The translations under genes were made by a program, and so were the position numbers. DNA of 64,000 bases from JBFAPK01 sp040676675. Lineage in GTDB: Bacteria > Actinomycetota > Actinomycetes > Mycobacteriales > Micromonosporaceae. The DNA lies in contig NZ_JBFAPK010000045.1 in NCBI RefSeq assembly GCF_040676675.1, positions 11,011-75,010 on the forward strand, given 5' to 3'. Below, piece after piece: positions 52,269-60,083 of this stretch (positions within the stretch are counted from its first letter, which is position 1; every line of letters begins with the position of its first letter). Below the pieces are notes generated by a model. That model made no database searches, was not told the DNA's origin, and was given only the letters and a program-made list of their open reading frames with translations.

Positions 52269-53453
52269 TCACACCCGCCGGAAGAGAGCGGCCAGTGCCT
52301 GGCCGCCGCCGATGCACATGGTGACGACGCCGAGTTCGAGGTCGGTGCGGACCAGGTGCTTGGCGAGCCGGAGTGCGAGGATGGCGCCGGTCGCGCCGAC
52401 GGGATGACCGAGCGCGATGGCGCCGCCGTACGGGTTGACCCGCTCCGGATCGAGCTTGGCGTCGCGGATCACGGCGACCGCCTGGGCCGCGAACGCCTCG
52501 TTGCACTCGATGGCGTCGATGTCGTCGGGCGTCGTCCCGGTCCGCTCGAAGAGCTTGCGGAGCGCGACCACCGGCGCGTAGCCCATGATGTCCGGGTCCA
52601 ACGCACCCGTGGCGACCGCTTCGAGGGTCACCAGGGGGGTCAGCCCACGTTCGGCGGCGGCGGACCCGGTGGCGAGCACGACGGCGGCGGCACCGTCGTT
52701 GATGCCCGCGGCGTTGCCGGCGGTGACCGTTCCGCCCTCCCGGAAGGCGGGGCGCAGGCGGGCCAGGGCCTCCAGGGTGGTGTCGGGTCGCGGGTGCTCG
52801 TCGAGCGTCACCTCGACGGCGCGGCGTCCACCGGTGCTGACCGGCACGATCTCCTCGGCGAAGGCCGCCCGGGCCGCCGCGGTCGCGGCGCGACGTTGTG
52901 ACTCGGCGGCGAACTCGTCCTGCTCCGCGCGGGAGACCCCGTACCGTTCGGCGACGTTCTCTGCCGTCAGCCCCATGTGGATGTCGTAGAACGGGTCGGT
53001 GAGCATGAGCACGGTGCCGTCCACCAGGGCGCGGTCGCCCAGTTTGTAGCCGGCGCGGGCCTCGAAGTCGTAGAAGGGCATCCGGGTCATGGACTCGTCG
53101 CCGCCGGCGAGCGCGAATTCGAGGCCGTTCCAGCGCATCTCCATCGCGGCCGACCAGATGGCCTGGAGTCCGGACCCGCACAGCCGGTTGACGGTGTAGG
53201 CGGGTGTGGAGACCGGCAGCCCGGCGGCGATGGCGACCCGGCGAGCGTTGTAGGCGTCGGGTCCGACCTGGCCGATGCAGCCCATCACGACCTCCTCGAC
53301 GGCGTCGGCCGGCACCGCCGAGCGCGCCAGCGCCGCCCGGGCGGCGACCGCCCCCAGTTCGTGCGCGGGCGTGTCCCTGAACACCCCGCCGTACCTGCCG
53401 ATCGGCGTACGGGCACCGTCGACGATCACGATTTGCCGGTCCGGCCTGGTCAT
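52269..53453 (-). CDS. Thiolase (acetyl-CoA acyltransferase family)
   Basis: A 394-aa thiolase. The acyl-accepting Cys92 lies in NRLCGSGLQAI; the active-site His is in IECNEAFAAQ and GGAIALGHPVGATGA; the second Cys is in TMCIGGGQ. It cleaves 3-oxoacyl-CoA with CoA, or condenses two acyl-CoAs. The ATG at 53453 overlaps the SDR stop by 4 nt, so it is coupled to that gene. With the SDR it could carry out the last two beta-oxidation-like steps on a substrate taken up by the liv-type importer; this is inference. Confidence 0.93.
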   Translation of the reverse strand: MTRPDRQIVIVDGARTPIGRYGGVFRDTPAHELGAVAARAALARSAVPADAVEEVVMGCIGQVGPDAYNARRVAIAAGLPVSTPAYTVNRLCGSGLQAIWSAAMEMRWNGLEFALAGGDESMTRMPFYDFEARAGYKLGDRALVDGTVLMLTDPFYDIHMGLTAENVAERYGVSRAEQDEFAAESQRRAATAAARAAFAEEIVPVSTGGRRAVEVTLDEHPRPDTTLEALARLRPAFREGGTVTAGNAAGINDGAAAVVLATGSAAAERGLTPLVTLEAVATGALDPDIMGYAPVVALRKLFERTGTTPDDIDAIECNEAFAAQAVAVIRDAKLDPERVNPYGGAIALGHPVGATGAILALRLAKHLVRTDLELGVVTMCIGGGQALAALFRRV

Positions 53454-54187
53454 ATCGAGATTCCTCCGTCCACGGGAAGGACAACTCCGGTGATGTATCC
53501 GGCCTCCTCGGAGGCGAGGAAGGCCGTCGAGGCGGCGATCTCGCTGGGCGCCGCGAACCGGCCGAGCGGGATCGCGGCGGCGAGCTCCTGACGCTTTTCC
53601 GGTGGAATCGAGCCGATCATTCGCGTCTCGGCGTTGGGCGAGATGGCGTTGACGGTGACACCGAACGCCGCGAGTTCCTTGGCCGCGGTCTTGGTGAAGC
53701 CGATGATTCCCGCCTTGGCGGCGCCGTAGTTCGCCTGCCCGATATTGCCGCGCAGACCCGTGTACGAGGTCACGTTGATGACCCGGCCGTACCGCTGCTG
53801 CCGGAAGACGGGGACCGCGGCGCGGGTCAGCCGGAAGGTTCCGCCCACGTGCACGTCCAGCACCTCTGCCCAGTCCTGGTCCGACAGCTTCCACAGCCGG
53901 CGGTCGCGCAGGATGCCGGCGTTGTTGACGACGATGTCCAGGCGGCCGGTCGCCGCGACCACCCTCTCCACCAGCGCTTCGACGGCCTCGGTACTGGTGA
54001 CGTCGCAGGCCACGCCGACCGCGCCCAACTCGTCCGCCGCCAGCACGACCGCGTCGGCGTCGGCGTCGACCAGGAACACCTTCGCCCCGGACTCGTGGAG
54101 CAGGCGGGCGAACTCGAGTCCGAGCCCTCGCGCCGCTCCGGTCACGATCGCGGTTCTCCCCGCGAAGTCGAACGTCAGGTTCGGCAA
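53450..54187 (-). CDS. Short-chain dehydrogenase/reductase (FabG-like)
   Basis: A 245-aa classical SDR. Cofactor motif TGAARGLG, the NNAG motif, and the catalytic Ser-Tyr-Lys in NVTSYTG, YGAAKAG; the C-terminus YITGVVLPVDGG is standard. One oddity: the Tyr is in QANYGAAKAG, as expected, while the residue after the PG position reads SPNAETRM rather than SPGxxxT. The start is TTG at 54187 with GAGGAG 6 nt upstream; the frame extends upstream without support. It probably interconverts 3-hydroxyacyl- and 3-oxoacyl-CoA for the coupled thiolase. Confidence 0.9.
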   Translation of the reverse strand: MPNLTFDFAGRTAIVTGAARGLGLEFARLLHESGAKVFLVDADADAVVLAADELGAVGVACDVTSTEAVEALVERVVAATGRLDIVVNNAGILRDRRLWKLSDQDWAEVLDVHVGGTFRLTRAAVPVFRQQRYGRVINVTSYTGLRGNIGQANYGAAKAGIIGFTKTAAKELAAFGVTVNAISPNAETRMIGSIPPEKRQELAAAIPLGRFAAPSEIAASTAFLASEEAGYITGVVLPVDGGISI

Positions 54188-54200
54188 CTTCCGCTCCTCC

Positions 54201-54311
54201 TCACAGGCCCGGGTTGCGGCCGACGAGCCTATTCGTGGTCTTGTCGAAGCCCGCCCGGATCTCGGTGACCCGGGCGTCCCTTCCGCCACGGGTCACGCGG
54301 TACTCGTCCAT
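54201..54311 (-). CDS. Candidate 36-aa small protein between TetR and SDR genes
   Basis: ATG at 54311 lies 2 nt after the TetR stop, with a strong GGAGGAGG 10 nt upstream inside the end of the TetR gene; the stop is 13 nt before the SDR start. The product is MDEYRVTRGGRDARV then TEIRAGFDKTTNRLVGRNPGL, mixed charge and no membrane segment. The packed position and ribosome site argue that it is translated. I do not recognise it; it might also be a relic of a larger protein or simply couple translation. Confidence 0.45.
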   Translation of the reverse strand: MDEYRVTRGGRDARVTEIRAGFDKTTNRLVGRNPGL

Positions 54312-54313
54312 GG

Positions 54314-54994
54314 CTAGAGCACCTCCTCCGCCGCGTCTCGCAACGAGGTCAGGACGCGGCGGGTGTGGGGCGTGTCCGGGAGCAACGCGAGGAGCAGCGG
54401 GGAGGTGGAAAAGGTCGACTGGTGGTCCATGAGGCGACGGATCCATTCCATGCCCGCCGCCAACTCGGCGACGGCGTCCGTCGCGCCGCTGCTGCGTACC
54501 CAGTTTCCCAGCGCGGATCGGTGGATCGCGTCGATGAGGGCCGCAAGGGCCGTCGACTGGAAGGGCGGTGCGTCGGCCGGGAGGCGGTCGCGCAGGAAAG
54601 AACGGGTGAGCGCCACGTACCGCTCGTGTTCGATGACCTCGCGCTTGCGTAGCTCGGGCACGACGCGCGTCAGTTTGTACCGCCGGAGGACGAGCTCGGG
54701 CCGGCTGAGGAAGTCGCGTAACGACTCCTCCGTGGCGGCGATGACGGCCTCTACCGGATCCGTGTCGGGAGCGGACTCGACGAGGCATCGCTCGACCAGC
54801 CTGATGCGTTCGGTGTGGTCCGGAAAGGCGAGCTCGTCCTTGCTCTCGAAGTGCCGGAAAACGGTACGACGAGACACGCTCGATGCCTCCGCGACGGCCT
54901 CGACAGTAACATTTGCGTACCCCTCTTCGAGGAACAAGGCCATCGCCGTTTCCGAAATCCGGTACTTGGTCTCGAGTATTCTCCGCGAAGTCAC
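54314..54994 (-). CDS. TetR-family transcriptional regulator
   Basis: A 226-aa TetR regulator. N-terminal HTH: RISETAMALFLEEGYANVTVEAVAEAS, SRRTVFRHFESKDEL (cores ANVTVEAVAEAS, RTVFRHFESK). The C-terminal helical domain would bind the inducer, perhaps an acyl-CoA, given the thiolase and SDR that follow. GTG start. It lies 99 nt after livM and before the SDR/thiolase pair on the same strand, so it may regulate the whole block. Confidence 0.92.
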   Translation of the reverse strand: MTSRRILETKYRISETAMALFLEEGYANVTVEAVAEASSVSRRTVFRHFESKDELAFPDHTERIRLVERCLVESAPDTDPVEAVIAATEESLRDFLSRPELVLRRYKLTRVVPELRKREVIEHERYVALTRSFLRDRLPADAPPFQSTALAALIDAIHRSALGNWVRSSGATDAVAELAAGMEWIRRLMDHQSTFSTSPLLLALLPDTPHTRRVLTSLRDAAEEVL

Positions 54995-55093
54995 CGACAG
55001 GTGCCCTCTCCCGATCTGGTGTTGCGCGACGTGCAGTTCCGCGCATCGCGAGGTTTGCCGAACTCCGTAATCCTGCCCTGCGCGGGCGGCGGC

Positions 55094-56149
55094 TCACGGC
55101 CCGCCCTTCGTCGGGCCGGCACCGCCCGGAGTGCGGCGCGACGACGTCCGGCGCTGCTGCCAGGCCAGCCATTGCCGACTGACGGTGCCCCAGATTCCCC
55201 GGCGGAACAGCAGCACCGCGAGGACGAAGACCGCGCCGGTGACCAGGTCGATGCCGTCGAAGCCGGACGAGGCGAGGTAGTCGGCGAGCATCACGACCAG
55301 GAACGCGCCCAGGATCCCACCCCACAGCGTGCCGATGCCGCCCAGCACCGTCATCAGTACGACCTCGCCGGAGGTGCTCCAGTGGAGTTCGGTCAGCGCG
55401 ACGAAGCCGTGGTTGATGGCGAACACGCCGCCGGCCAGGCCGGTCAGTCCGGCGGAGAGCACGAAGGCGATGACCTTGTACTTCTCCACCTCGTAGCCGA
55501 GCGCCCGGGCTCGCTGGGTGTTGTCGCGGATCGACACCAGGACCCGTCCGAACGGGGAGTGCACGATTCGCCAGGCCGCCCACATGCCGAGCAGGAGCAT
55601 CGGCAGGGCCGCGTAGTAGAAGTAGAACGACTCGGTCTCCACCAGTTCGATGCCGAAGAAGTTCCTGGGTACGCCCTGCAGCCCGTTCTCGCCGCCGGTC
55701 AGGCCGCTCCACCGGTACCCGACGAAGTAGACCAGTTGCCCGAAGGCGAGGGTCACCATCGCGAAGTAGATTCCGGAGCGGCGTACCGACAGATATCCGG
55801 CGGGAAGGGCGAGGACCATCGCGAAGAGCGCGCCGCCGACGACGGCCACGGGGAACGGTACGCCGTAGTGGGTCGCGATCAGACCGGTGACGTAGGCCGA
55901 GCTGCCCCAGAACGCCGCGTGCCCGAAGGACAGCAGGCCCGCGTAGCCGAGCAGGATGTCCAGGGCGATCGCGAACAGCGCCATCGCGACGATGTCCATC
56001 GCCACCGGCGGGTAGACGAACCAGGGCAGCGCGAGCGCCGCCGCCAGACCGGCGGCCAGCAGGATCCAGCGCAGCCTCGGGTTGCCCGCCGTGCCGGCCG
56101 GGTAGGTCCCGGTGGTGACCGGGGCCGGGGTGACCACCAACTGGGTCAT
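55094..56149 (-). CDS. livM: LivM-type branched-chain amino-acid/amide ABC permease
   Basis: A 351-aa permease with about ten helices and LivM signatures LDILLGYAGLLSFGHAAF (core GYAGLLSFGHA) and GGIGTLWGGILGAF. It is the second channel subunit of a HAAT importer. ATG at 56149 overlaps the livH stop by 4 nt. The C-terminus carries an extra basic tail (QQRRTSSRRTPGG). The liv name marks the family; the cargo may be an amide or an aromatic or short organic acid instead. Confidence 0.92.
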   Translation of the reverse strand: MTQLVVTPAPVTTGTYPAGTAGNPRLRWILLAAGLAAALALPWFVYPPVAMDIVAMALFAIALDILLGYAGLLSFGHAAFWGSSAYVTGLIATHYGVPFPVAVVGGALFAMVLALPAGYLSVRRSGIYFAMVTLAFGQLVYFVGYRWSGLTGGENGLQGVPRNFFGIELVETESFYFYYAALPMLLLGMWAAWRIVHSPFGRVLVSIRDNTQRARALGYEVEKYKVIAFVLSAGLTGLAGGVFAINHGFVALTELHWSTSGEVVLMTVLGGIGTLWGGILGAFLVVMLADYLASSGFDGIDLVTGAVFVLAVLLFRRGIWGTVSRQWLAWQQRRTSSRRTPGGAGPTKGGP

Positions 56150-57018
56150 GCCGTCGCCTCCTTGCGTCCGAACAGGCCGGCGGGGCGGACCAGGATGATC
56201 AGGCCCATCAGGACGAAGATCAGGATCTGCGCGAAGGTCGGGGCGTAGGCCTGACCGAACGCCTCCACCAGGCCGACCATGAAGCCCGCGACCACGGCGC
56301 CGACGATCGAACCGAGGCCCCCGATGACCACGACCGCGAACAGAATGATCGCGAAGTTGTTGCCCATGTCGGCCGTGATCGCACGGAACGGTGCGGCGAG
56401 CACGCCGGCCAGGCCGGCGAGCGCGACGCCGAAGCCGAAGACCGGGGTCACCCAGCGGCCGACGTTGATGCCCAGCGCGCGGGCGAGTTCGGGCTTCTCG
56501 GTCGACGCGCGGACGATCATGCCGACCCTGGTCCGCGTCATCACCAGCCAGACGAGCACACAGACCGCCACGGAGAACAGGAACACGAAGAGCTGGTAGC
56601 GCGGCAGCACGACGCCGGCCAGGTCGACGCGTCCCTGAAGCGCTCCCGGCGGCTTGTACGGCAGCCCGGAGACGCCGTACCTCTGCTTGACCAACTCGAC
56701 CAGGACCAGCGTGAGGCCGAAGGTGAGCAGGAAGTTGTAGAGGGGGTCGAGCCGGAGCAGCCACCGCACGAGCGACCGCTCCACCACGACGCCGAAGACG
56801 AACATCAGCACCGGCACCACCAGCAGCGACCACCACAGGGTGAGATCGAGGGTGTCGAGCAGGACGGCCGTGGTGACCGCGCCGAGCATGTAGAACGCGC
56901 CGTGGGCGAAGTTCACCACGCCCAGGACACCGAAGATGATCGCCAGTCCCAGCGCGGCCAGCGCGTAGAAGCTGCCGGCCGCCAGGCCCTGTACGGCGTA
57001 CTGCAGCACTGCGTTCAT
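56146..57018 (-). CDS. livH: LivH-type branched-chain amino-acid/amide ABC permease
   Basis: A 290-aa permease with eight helices and LivH signatures GLAIIFGVLGVVNFAHGAFY (core GVVNFAHG) and VVIGGLGSIVGAVVAG. It pairs with LivM, which overlaps it by 4 nt, to form the HAAT transporter channel. It starts 70 nt after the binding-protein gene; a small hairpin lies in that gap. Confidence 0.93.
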   Translation of the reverse strand: MNAVLQYAVQGLAAGSFYALAALGLAIIFGVLGVVNFAHGAFYMLGAVTTAVLLDTLDLTLWWSLLVVPVLMFVFGVVVERSLVRWLLRLDPLYNFLLTFGLTLVLVELVKQRYGVSGLPYKPPGALQGRVDLAGVVLPRYQLFVFLFSVAVCVLVWLVMTRTRVGMIVRASTEKPELARALGINVGRWVTPVFGFGVALAGLAGVLAAPFRAITADMGNNFAIILFAVVVIGGLGSIVGAVVAGFMVGLVEAFGQAYAPTFAQILIFVLMGLIILVRPAGLFGRKEATA

Positions 57019-57043
57019 GGGTTCCTTTCCCGGTGCTGGCCCG

Positions 57044-57061
57044 GGGCGCCGCGGGGCGCCC
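57044..57061. terminator. Small hairpin between binding-protein and livH genes
   Basis: GGGCGCC / GGCGCCC with a 4-nt loop lies 28 nt after the binding-protein stop. Hairpins here commonly protect the binding-protein mRNA and lower expression of the downstream permeases; this role is inferred. Confidence 0.4.
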
Positions 57062-57088
57062 GGGGCTTACGAAACCGGACCGCGCCGC

Positions 57089-58333
57089 TCACATCGAGCA
57101 GGTGGACGCCTCGACGGGAGCGAAGGCCTTCGCCGCGGGTATCGTCGTCACGATCTCCTCGTAGTCCCAGTCCTCCTTGACCTGCGACGGCTCCTTGACG
57201 CGGGCCAGGTACGCGTCGTGGATGACGAGGTGGTCCTTGGCGCGGACCTCGCCGTTGCGCAGGAACACGTCATTGATCTTCTTGCCCTCGAGCTTGCCGA
57301 CGACCGCGTCGGCGTCGTCGGTGCCGGCCTCCTGGACGGCCTCCAGGTACTGGAGCGCCGCGGAGTAGTTGCCGGCGTGCTCGAAGGTCGGTCGGGTGCC
57401 GGTCTCGTCGCGGAACCGGTCCGCCCAGGCGCGCGACTCGGCGTCCATGTTCCAGTACCAGGCGTCGGTGAACATCGTGCCGGCGAACTGGTCGACGCCC
57501 AGGGAATGGATGTCGGTGATGAGCATCAGGCCGACGGCCAGGTCGATGCCCTTCTCCTTCAACCCCGACTCGTTGAACTGCTTGACCACGTTGATCAGGT
57601 CACCGCCGGCCTGCATGGTACCGATCACGTCGGGATTGGTGCTGCCGGCCTTGGTGAGGAAGGTGGCGAAATTGTCGTTCGGGAACGGCGTCGGGATGGT
57701 GCCCTGCACCGTGCCGCCCGCCTTGGCGATCGCCTCGGTGAAGGACTTGGTCATGTCCTGGCCAAACTGGTAGTCGGGGTAGATGATGTGCCAGTTCTTG
57801 TCACCGTTCCCGGTGACGGTGGTGCCGGTGCCGTTGGCCAGCATGTAGGTGTTGTAGGCCCACTGGAGGGTGTACTTGTTGCACTGGGCGCCGGTGAGTT
57901 CGGTGGTCGCCGCGCTCACGTCGATGAACATCTTTTTGTGTTTCTTCGCCTGGTTGGCGACGGCCAGGGCCGCGGACGAGGTCGGCACGTCGAGGATGAC
58001 GTCCGCTCCCCCGCGCTCGTACAGTTCCTGCGCCTTGGTGTTGGCGATGTCGGGCTTGTTCTGGTGATCGGTCGACGTCACCTCGATGTCGTCGACGACC
58101 GCCTTGTCGCCGTACTTCTTCTTGTAGTCGGCCACCGCCATCTTGACCGCCTTGACGGTGTTGGGTCCCGACGCGTCCTTGTAGATGCCGGACTGGTCGT
58201 TCAGCACCGCGAGAACGAGCTTTCCGTTGGTGAAATCACCGCCCGACCCCCCGGGTCCGCCCTCACCGCAGGCGCCGAGGAGCAGTAGCCCGCTCATGGC
58301 CGCGGCCCCGGCCCGAATCCGCTTGCTCTTCAT
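57089..58333 (-). CDS. HAAT-family substrate-binding lipoprotein (LivK-like)
   Basis: A 414-aa lipoprotein: signal peptide with lipobox LLGAC, then a type I periplasmic-binding fold (VLAVLNDQSGIYKDASGPNTV, core LNDQSGIY; DVILDVPTSSAALAVANQA; YPDYQFGQDM). The LNDQSGxY opening is seen in members that bind amides, short-chain or aromatic acids rather than leucine, so the cargo is open. It is the third gene of the unit, between the ATPases and the permeases. Confidence 0.92.
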   Translation of the reverse strand: MKSKRIRAGAAAMSGLLLLGACGEGGPGGSGGDFTNGKLVLAVLNDQSGIYKDASGPNTVKAVKMAVADYKKKYGDKAVVDDIEVTSTDHQNKPDIANTKAQELYERGGADVILDVPTSSAALAVANQAKKHKKMFIDVSAATTELTGAQCNKYTLQWAYNTYMLANGTGTTVTGNGDKNWHIIYPDYQFGQDMTKSFTEAIAKAGGTVQGTIPTPFPNDNFATFLTKAGSTNPDVIGTMQAGGDLINVVKQFNESGLKEKGIDLAVGLMLITDIHSLGVDQFAGTMFTDAWYWNMDAESRAWADRFRDETGTRPTFEHAGNYSAALQYLEAVQEAGTDDADAVVGKLEGKKINDVFLRNGEVRAKDHLVIHDAYLARVKEPSQVKEDWDYEEIVTTIPAAKAFAPVEASTCSM

Positions 58334-58383
58334 GGTGGTTCTCCTCGTGTCGTATGGGATGTGTCGCCTCGCCGGTCGACCGG

Positions 58384-59076
58384 TCAGATGCCGAGGTGCT
58401 TGAGCAGCTCGCCCTCGCGCCGGCGGAAGTCGGCGTTGTCGAGGGTCTCGACGATGCGGCCCTGGCCGAGCAGGTAGTGCCGGTCGGCCACGGTGGCCGC
58501 GAACTTGACGTTCTGTTCGATGAGCAGCACCCCGACGCCGGCGGCCTTGATCTGGCGGATGATCGCCCCGATCCGGGCCACGACCACCGGGGCCAGCCCC
58601 TCGGAGGGCTCGTCCATCAGCAGCAGACGGGCACCGGTCCGGAGCCCTCTGGCGATGGCCAGCATCTGCTGCTCCCCACCGGACAGCGTGGTCCCCGCCG
58701 CCCTGCGGCGTTCGGCGAGCACCGGGAACACGTCGTAGACCCGCTCCAGCGTCCATGCCCGGTCGGATACCTTGGGCGGGAGCAGCAGGTTCTCCTCCAC
58801 CGTGAGGCTCGCGTAGATACCGCGGTCGTCCTGGACCCAGCCCATGCCGGCGCGGGCCCGCTGGTGGGCCGGCATGCGGGTGACGTCGCGGCCGAGGAAC
58901 GAGACGGTACCGCCGACCTGCCGGTGCAGGCCGATCAGGCACCGCACCAGGGTGGTCTTGCCGGCGCCGTTGCGCCCGACCAGGGTGACGACCTCGCCCT
59001 CCCCCACGCGCACGTCCACGCCGTGCAGCGCCTGCGCCTCGCCGTACCACGCCTGCAGACCGGTGACCTCAAGCAT
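58384..59076 (-). CDS. livF: LivF-type ABC transporter ATP-binding protein
   Basis: A 230-aa ATPase: Walker A GRNGAGKTT, Q-loop VQDDRGIYASLTVEENL, signature LSGGEQQMLAIARGL, Walker B LLLMDEPSEGLAP. The Q-loop has QDDR in place of the usual PE-R context of LivF but the rest is typical. It forms a heterodimer with LivG, whose gene it overlaps by 8 nt. The binding-protein gene follows after 50 nt. Confidence 0.93.
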   Translation of the reverse strand: MLEVTGLQAWYGEAQALHGVDVRVGEGEVVTLVGRNGAGKTTLVRCLIGLHRQVGGTVSFLGRDVTRMPAHQRARAGMGWVQDDRGIYASLTVEENLLLPPKVSDRAWTLERVYDVFPVLAERRRAAGTTLSGGEQQMLAIARGLRTGARLLLMDEPSEGLAPVVVARIGAIIRQIKAAGVGVLLIEQNVKFAATVADRHYLLGQGRIVETLDNADFRRREGELLKHLGI

Positions 59077-59833
59077 GGTCCGCCTCCCCCAGGTAAGCCG
59101 TGATCACCCGTTCGTCGTTGCGGACCTCGTCGTAGGGGCCCTCCGCGAGGACCCTGCCCTGCTGCAGCACCGTCACCCGGTCGGCCAGGCTGCCGACCAC
59201 GTGCATGTTGTGGTCGACGAACACCACGGTGCGGCCGGCCGCGATGCGCCGGACCAGCTCGATCGTGCGGTCGACGTCTTCGAGTCCCATCCCGGCCGTC
59301 GGCTCGTCGAGGAGCATCACCCGTGGGTCCAGCGCCAGCACCAGTGCCAGCTCCAGCGCGCGCTTCTGCCCGTAGGCGAGCAGTCCGACCGGCTTTTCCG
59401 CCAGCGGCGTCAGCCCCACCTGCGCGAGCAGTTCGTCGACCCGGGCGCGGTTGCGGCCGAGCAGCTTCTCCGACCGCCAGAACCGGAACCCCTGGCTGGT
59501 GCGCCCCTGGAGGGCGAGCTCCACGTGTTCGCGGCTGGTCAGGGTCTCGAAGAGGCTGGTGATCTGGAACGACCTGGCCACACCACGGCGCGCGACCTGC
59601 TCGGGCTGTTGGCCGGTGACGTCCTCGTCGAACACCGTGATCGCCCCGGACGTCGGGGCCAGGAAGCCGGTCAGGAGGTTGAACAGGGTGGTCTTCCCCG
59701 CGCCGTTGGGGCCCACCAGCGCGTGCACGCTTCCCTCGCGGACCTCCAGGTCCACCGAGTCGACCGCGCGGAAGCCGCGGAACACCTTCGTGAGCGCCCG
59801 CGTGCGCAACGCCACTCGACCGCTCGTCGTCAC
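59069..59833 (-). CDS. livG: LivG-type ABC transporter ATP-binding protein
   Basis: A 254-aa ATPase: Walker A GPNGAGKTT, Walker B VMLLDEPTAGM, and the LivG-specific ARSFQITSLFETLT. The signature motif reads LAYGQKRALELALVL, the usual Liv variant of LSGGQ. Switch His is in VDHNMHVV. GTG start overlaps by 4 nt the stop of a 48-codon frame that has its own ribosome site. It is the first recognised gene of the liv unit. Confidence 0.93.
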   Translation of the reverse strand: MTTSGRVALRTRALTKVFRGFRAVDSVDLEVREGSVHALVGPNGAGKTTLFNLLTGFLAPTSGAITVFDEDVTGQQPEQVARRGVARSFQITSLFETLTSREHVELALQGRTSQGFRFWRSEKLLGRNRARVDELLAQVGLTPLAEKPVGLLAYGQKRALELALVLALDPRVMLLDEPTAGMGLEDVDRTIELVRRIAAGRTVVFVDHNMHVVGSLADRVTVLQQGRVLAEGPYDEVRNDERVITAYLGEADHA

Positions 59834-59976
59834 CCGGCTTCCTTCCGAGCGACCCGCGGGCTCCCGGTGGCCCGCCGGGGCCGGGCACCCGCGGCCGGGG
59901 AGGCGGTGCGCGGCGCACGCCGGCCACCCCCGGCCGGGCGGGTCGTGCGCGTCGCACGCGCTGGTGGTCGAGGCAT
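59830..59976 (-). CDS. Candidate 48-aa Arg/Ala/Pro-rich leader ORF upstream of livG
   Basis: ATG at 59976 has GAAGGGA 5 nt upstream; the frame ends in TGA overlapping the livG GTG start (GTGA). The product is basic and disordered (MPRPPARATRTTRPAGGGRR then APRTASPAAGARPRR). Composition is what random GC-rich DNA gives, so it could be chance; but the ribosome site and 4-nt overlap suggest translation that couples to or meters livG. Confidence 0.3.
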   Translation of the reverse strand: MPRPPARATRTTRPAGGGRRAPRTASPAAGARPRRATGSPRVARKEAG

Positions 59977-60083
59977 GTCAGTCCCTTCTCGGTCACACGG
60001 TTCGCGCGGCTCCACGCCGCTGGTCACGGGGCGTACGGGCCCAGGGTCGGCCCGCCCGCCCAACTCGTCGTCGTCGGGTGACG

